A stretch of DNA of 6,633 nucleotides from Planctomycetota bacterium (GTDB taxonomy: Bacteria; Planctomycetota; Phycisphaerae; WQYP01): positions 1 through 6,633 of the forward strand of contig JAJXZA010000329.1 of NCBI GenBank assembly GCA_021780285.1. Reading direction: 5' to 3'. Of the stretch, positions 5,115-6,633 are shown in pieces. Both the position numbers and the translations under genes were made by a program. Within the stretch, counting starts at the first letter, position 1. Each line of letters starts with the position of its first letter. The notes below the pieces were generated by a model. That model was not told the origin of the DNA and searched no databases. It saw only the letters and a program-made list of their open reading frames with translations.

Positions 5115-6407
5115 TTATTCGCCGGCTGCCTGGGCGGCCGTCTCGATTTCCACTTCGGCAATACCGTCAGGCGTTGCCAGAAACAGTTTATCTGAAAGCG
5201 GATGCGTCGCCTGCGAAAACTTTACCTCCACCTGCCGACGCAGCCAGTTGAGCGTGGCGGCATCTTCGGTGCAGAACGCCGTAAGCGACGCTCGGTCGGG
5301 TATGGCTATAAAGAACGTGTTGCCCAGGTGCTGCCGCAGGTTTTTGTAAACAATCGGCAGCAGGATGCGTGCGGCATTGTTCGCATCGGCCCCGCTGAAA
5401 TTGAACATGGTGTACTGGCCGTATTTGCCGCCGGTCATGCTCATGTTGCGCGTGGCGCGAAGCAGGTTTTCCAGTGCGTGCTGGTGCAGGATTTCCTGAT
5501 CTATTTCCCAGATGCCAAGGTCGGTATGCGTGATCGGTGCGGTGCGGCCCGGCGCCTCGTAGAAAATGGTAAGCCCGCTTAGCCATTCTTCTTTCACAAC
5601 GTCGCCCTCGAGGCGCTCGGCCAGCGTGGTGGGCATAATCACCGGCAAAACGCGCAGGCTGATTTCGTCCCAGTCGGCGGCCGGCGATGTATCGCCGGGG
5701 TGGCGCACCAACAGCTTCTCAAAAAAGTCTTTGACGCTTTCGGCAAGTTTGTCGGGCCGCTTGAGATAGTCCTCCCGCAGCGACACTACCTTTATTTTTA
5801 CGCCGCCGACATTGAGGGTGTCGGCATCCAGGGCGCTGACCTGTTCCGGAGGTAAATGTTCGCGGGCCAGGTCCACCACCATTTGAATAAACGGACGTTG
5901 ACCGCCGATGGCCGCGGCTGCAATACGCAGCGATGCGACAATGGCATCCTGCACAGCGCGAAAGAATTGCATTTCTTCGATGCCGCCGTGGCTTCTTATC
6001 AATACGGCGCGGCACTGGCTCAGTGTCGCCCAGAAACGATAGTCCACCAGACGCTGGGGGCGCCGCAACAGTTTACGCAAAACACCGCGGCTGATAATGC
6101 CCTCGGTGGTACAGGTCATGTGCGCAGTGCCGGGCACTTGCTTCACCGGCTGAGACAAATGCACTTCAGGGAACTGCTTGACCAGACCGCGAAGAGCGGT
6201 GCGCGCTTCCTCAGGCGTAACATCGTCGCTGAACCCGGCAATACGTGCCGGTGCGTCCGCATGCGCTTCGTGCAGCTTCAGTACCATCGAAATGCTGCTC
6301 GACGGATCGTGCAGCACCAACTCGCCATTGGTGCGGGTGTCAGCGAGCCAGTTTTCAGGTGCTTGAATCGAGAACGATTCAGTGGTGATGGTTTTCCAGC
6401 CTTGCAT
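5115..6407 (-). CDS. DUF1444 (YtpQ-like) protein with an N-terminal PsbP/DcrB-like domain
   Basis: The 430-residue product has two parts. Residues about 1-162 start MQGWKTITTESFSIQAPENW and continue with alternating strands (GELVLHDPSSSISMVLKL) and a helix (TPEEARTALRGLVKQF), ending in FFRAVQDAIVASLRI. This pattern resembles PsbP/Mog1/DcrB-like alpha-beta domains; the match is by eye only. Residues about 172-415 match DUF1444: LNVGGVKIKVVSLREDYLKR (198-217), a helix before ADWDEISLRVLPVIMP (244-259), TDLGIWEIDQEILHQHALEN (295-313) and a C-terminal half with FFIAIPDRASL. The function of DUF1444 proteins is unknown. There is no signal peptide or membrane helix, so it is probably cytoplasmic. 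The start is the ATG at 6405-6407, because GGAGG is 5 bases before it; an ATG eight codons upstream (6429-6431) would place that site inside the gene. It is convergent with the secreted-protein gene, and no promoter was clear. Confidence 0.85.
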   Translation of the reverse strand: MQGWKTITTESFSIQAPENWLADTRTNGELVLHDPSSSISMVLKLHEAHADAPARIAGFSDDVTPEEARTALRGLVKQFPEVHLSQPVKQVPGTAHMTCTTEGIISRGVLRKLLRRPQRLVDYRFWATLSQCRAVLIRSHGGIEEMQFFRAVQDAIVASLRIAAAAIGGQRPFIQMVVDLAREHLPPEQVSALDADTLNVGGVKIKVVSLREDYLKRPDKLAESVKDFFEKLLVRHPGDTSPAADWDEISLRVLPVIMPTTLAERLEGDVVKEEWLSGLTIFYEAPGRTAPITHTDLGIWEIDQEILHQHALENLLRATRNMSMTGGKYGQYTMFNFSGADANNAARILLPIVYKNLRQHLGNTFFIAIPDRASLTAFCTEDAATLNWLRRQVEVKFSQATHPLSDKLFLATPDGIAEVEIETAAQAAGE

Positions 6408-6633
6408 AACTCCCTCCAGATAAATATCCATCCAACTGCTGGTTGCGCTGACAAACGATTGCCAGACAAACCAGACGCGGTCCAGAAACGCTGCGCTGCG
6501 GCAAGTGTGCCGGGCCGCTGGTACAGATTGTCCAAGTTCCCTCAGGCATAGCGTTCAGATAACGTGCTGCGGCGCTGTGCCTTTTAGAATGTGTTAATCA
6601 GTGTATCGCCAAGGTTACGCCGTTTGATTGAAC
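6408..6633. other. Region upstream of the DUF1444 gene, no gene recognised
   Basis: I see no supported gene, RNA or terminator in these 226 bases. A direct repeat GTTTGTC occurs twice on the minus strand around 6450-6475, and CGGCA-AGTG-TGCCG forms a 5-base-pair hairpin near 6500. At the far right, a minus-strand frame ends at 6584-6586 with the plausible tail KRRNLGDTLINTF, which could be the C-terminus of a gene lying beyond the edge, but 15 codons are too few to judge. Confidence 0.4.
6413..6417 (-). promoter_or_regulatory. Ribosome binding site of the DUF1444 gene
   Basis: GGAGG on the minus strand, 5 bases before the ATG at 6405-6407, decides this start over the in-frame ATG at 6429-6431. 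Confidence 0.75.

Noticed and set aside
5856..6551. Long open frame on the plus strand (231 codons) antisense to the DUF1444 gene
   Set aside because: It has no ribosome site or recognisable domain; the opposite strand encodes a protein with family signatures, so this is a shadow frame.
6584..6633. C-terminal end of another minus-strand gene at the right edge
   Set aside because: Only 15 codons are visible, and a second frame in the same stretch is about as open; there is not enough sequence to support a gene call.

Overview
The window looks like chromosomal DNA of a Planctomycetes-type bacterium, possibly class Phycisphaerae. The signs are a large secreted protein of a style common in that phylum (signal peptide followed by a segment built around 'VPGNALGFVVLNNL'), a glycoside hydrolase family 2 enzyme with a twin-arginine export signal, an uncharacterised DUF1444-type protein, and moderately high GC with clear Shine-Dalgarno sites. 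This assignment is an inference from protein character, not from a marker gene. I see no tRNA, rRNA, insertion sequence, CRISPR array, phage or plasmid gene.

Layout from left to right. (1) At 1-607, minus strand, lies the N-terminal part of a Tat-exported GH2 glycosidase whose catalytic part is beyond the left edge. (2) At 608-1035 is a 428-base gap. It holds a spaced inverted repeat and a split direct repeat that may be operator sites, a small AT-rich hairpin, and a decayed C-terminal fragment of a DUF433 antitoxin-type gene on the plus strand. (3) At 1036-2935, minus strand, is a three-gene cluster read as rex (NADH/NAD+-sensing repressor), a cytoplasmic SGNH/GDSL hydrolase, then a DUF2127 membrane protein. 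The last two overlap by four bases (ATGA), and rex is 32 bases ahead of the hydrolase, so the three are probably one operon. (4) At 2936-3172 is a divergent control region with a predicted promoter on each strand, back to back. (5) At 3173-5014, plus strand, is a secreted 613-residue protein of unknown function. (6) At 5015-5114 is a convergent gap containing a good intrinsic terminator. (7) At 5115-6407, minus strand, is a 430-residue protein that joins a predicted PsbP/DcrB-like N-terminal domain to a DUF1444 (YtpQ-like) domain. (8) At 6408-6633 is an upstream region in which I see no convincing gene.

Only the rex cluster forms a clear functional group. The repressor would sense the cellular redox state and, by its position, may control its own operon and perhaps the divergent secreted protein, but I found no recognisable Rex operator. 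The GH2 enzyme appears to be a separate carbohydrate-utilisation gene with its own operator-like repeats. The most unusual items are the domain fusion at 5115-6407, the paired repeats ahead of the GH2 gene, the rex/SGNH/DUF2127 gene order, and the toxin-less DUF433 relic. I see nothing that amounts to a clearly new multi-gene system.
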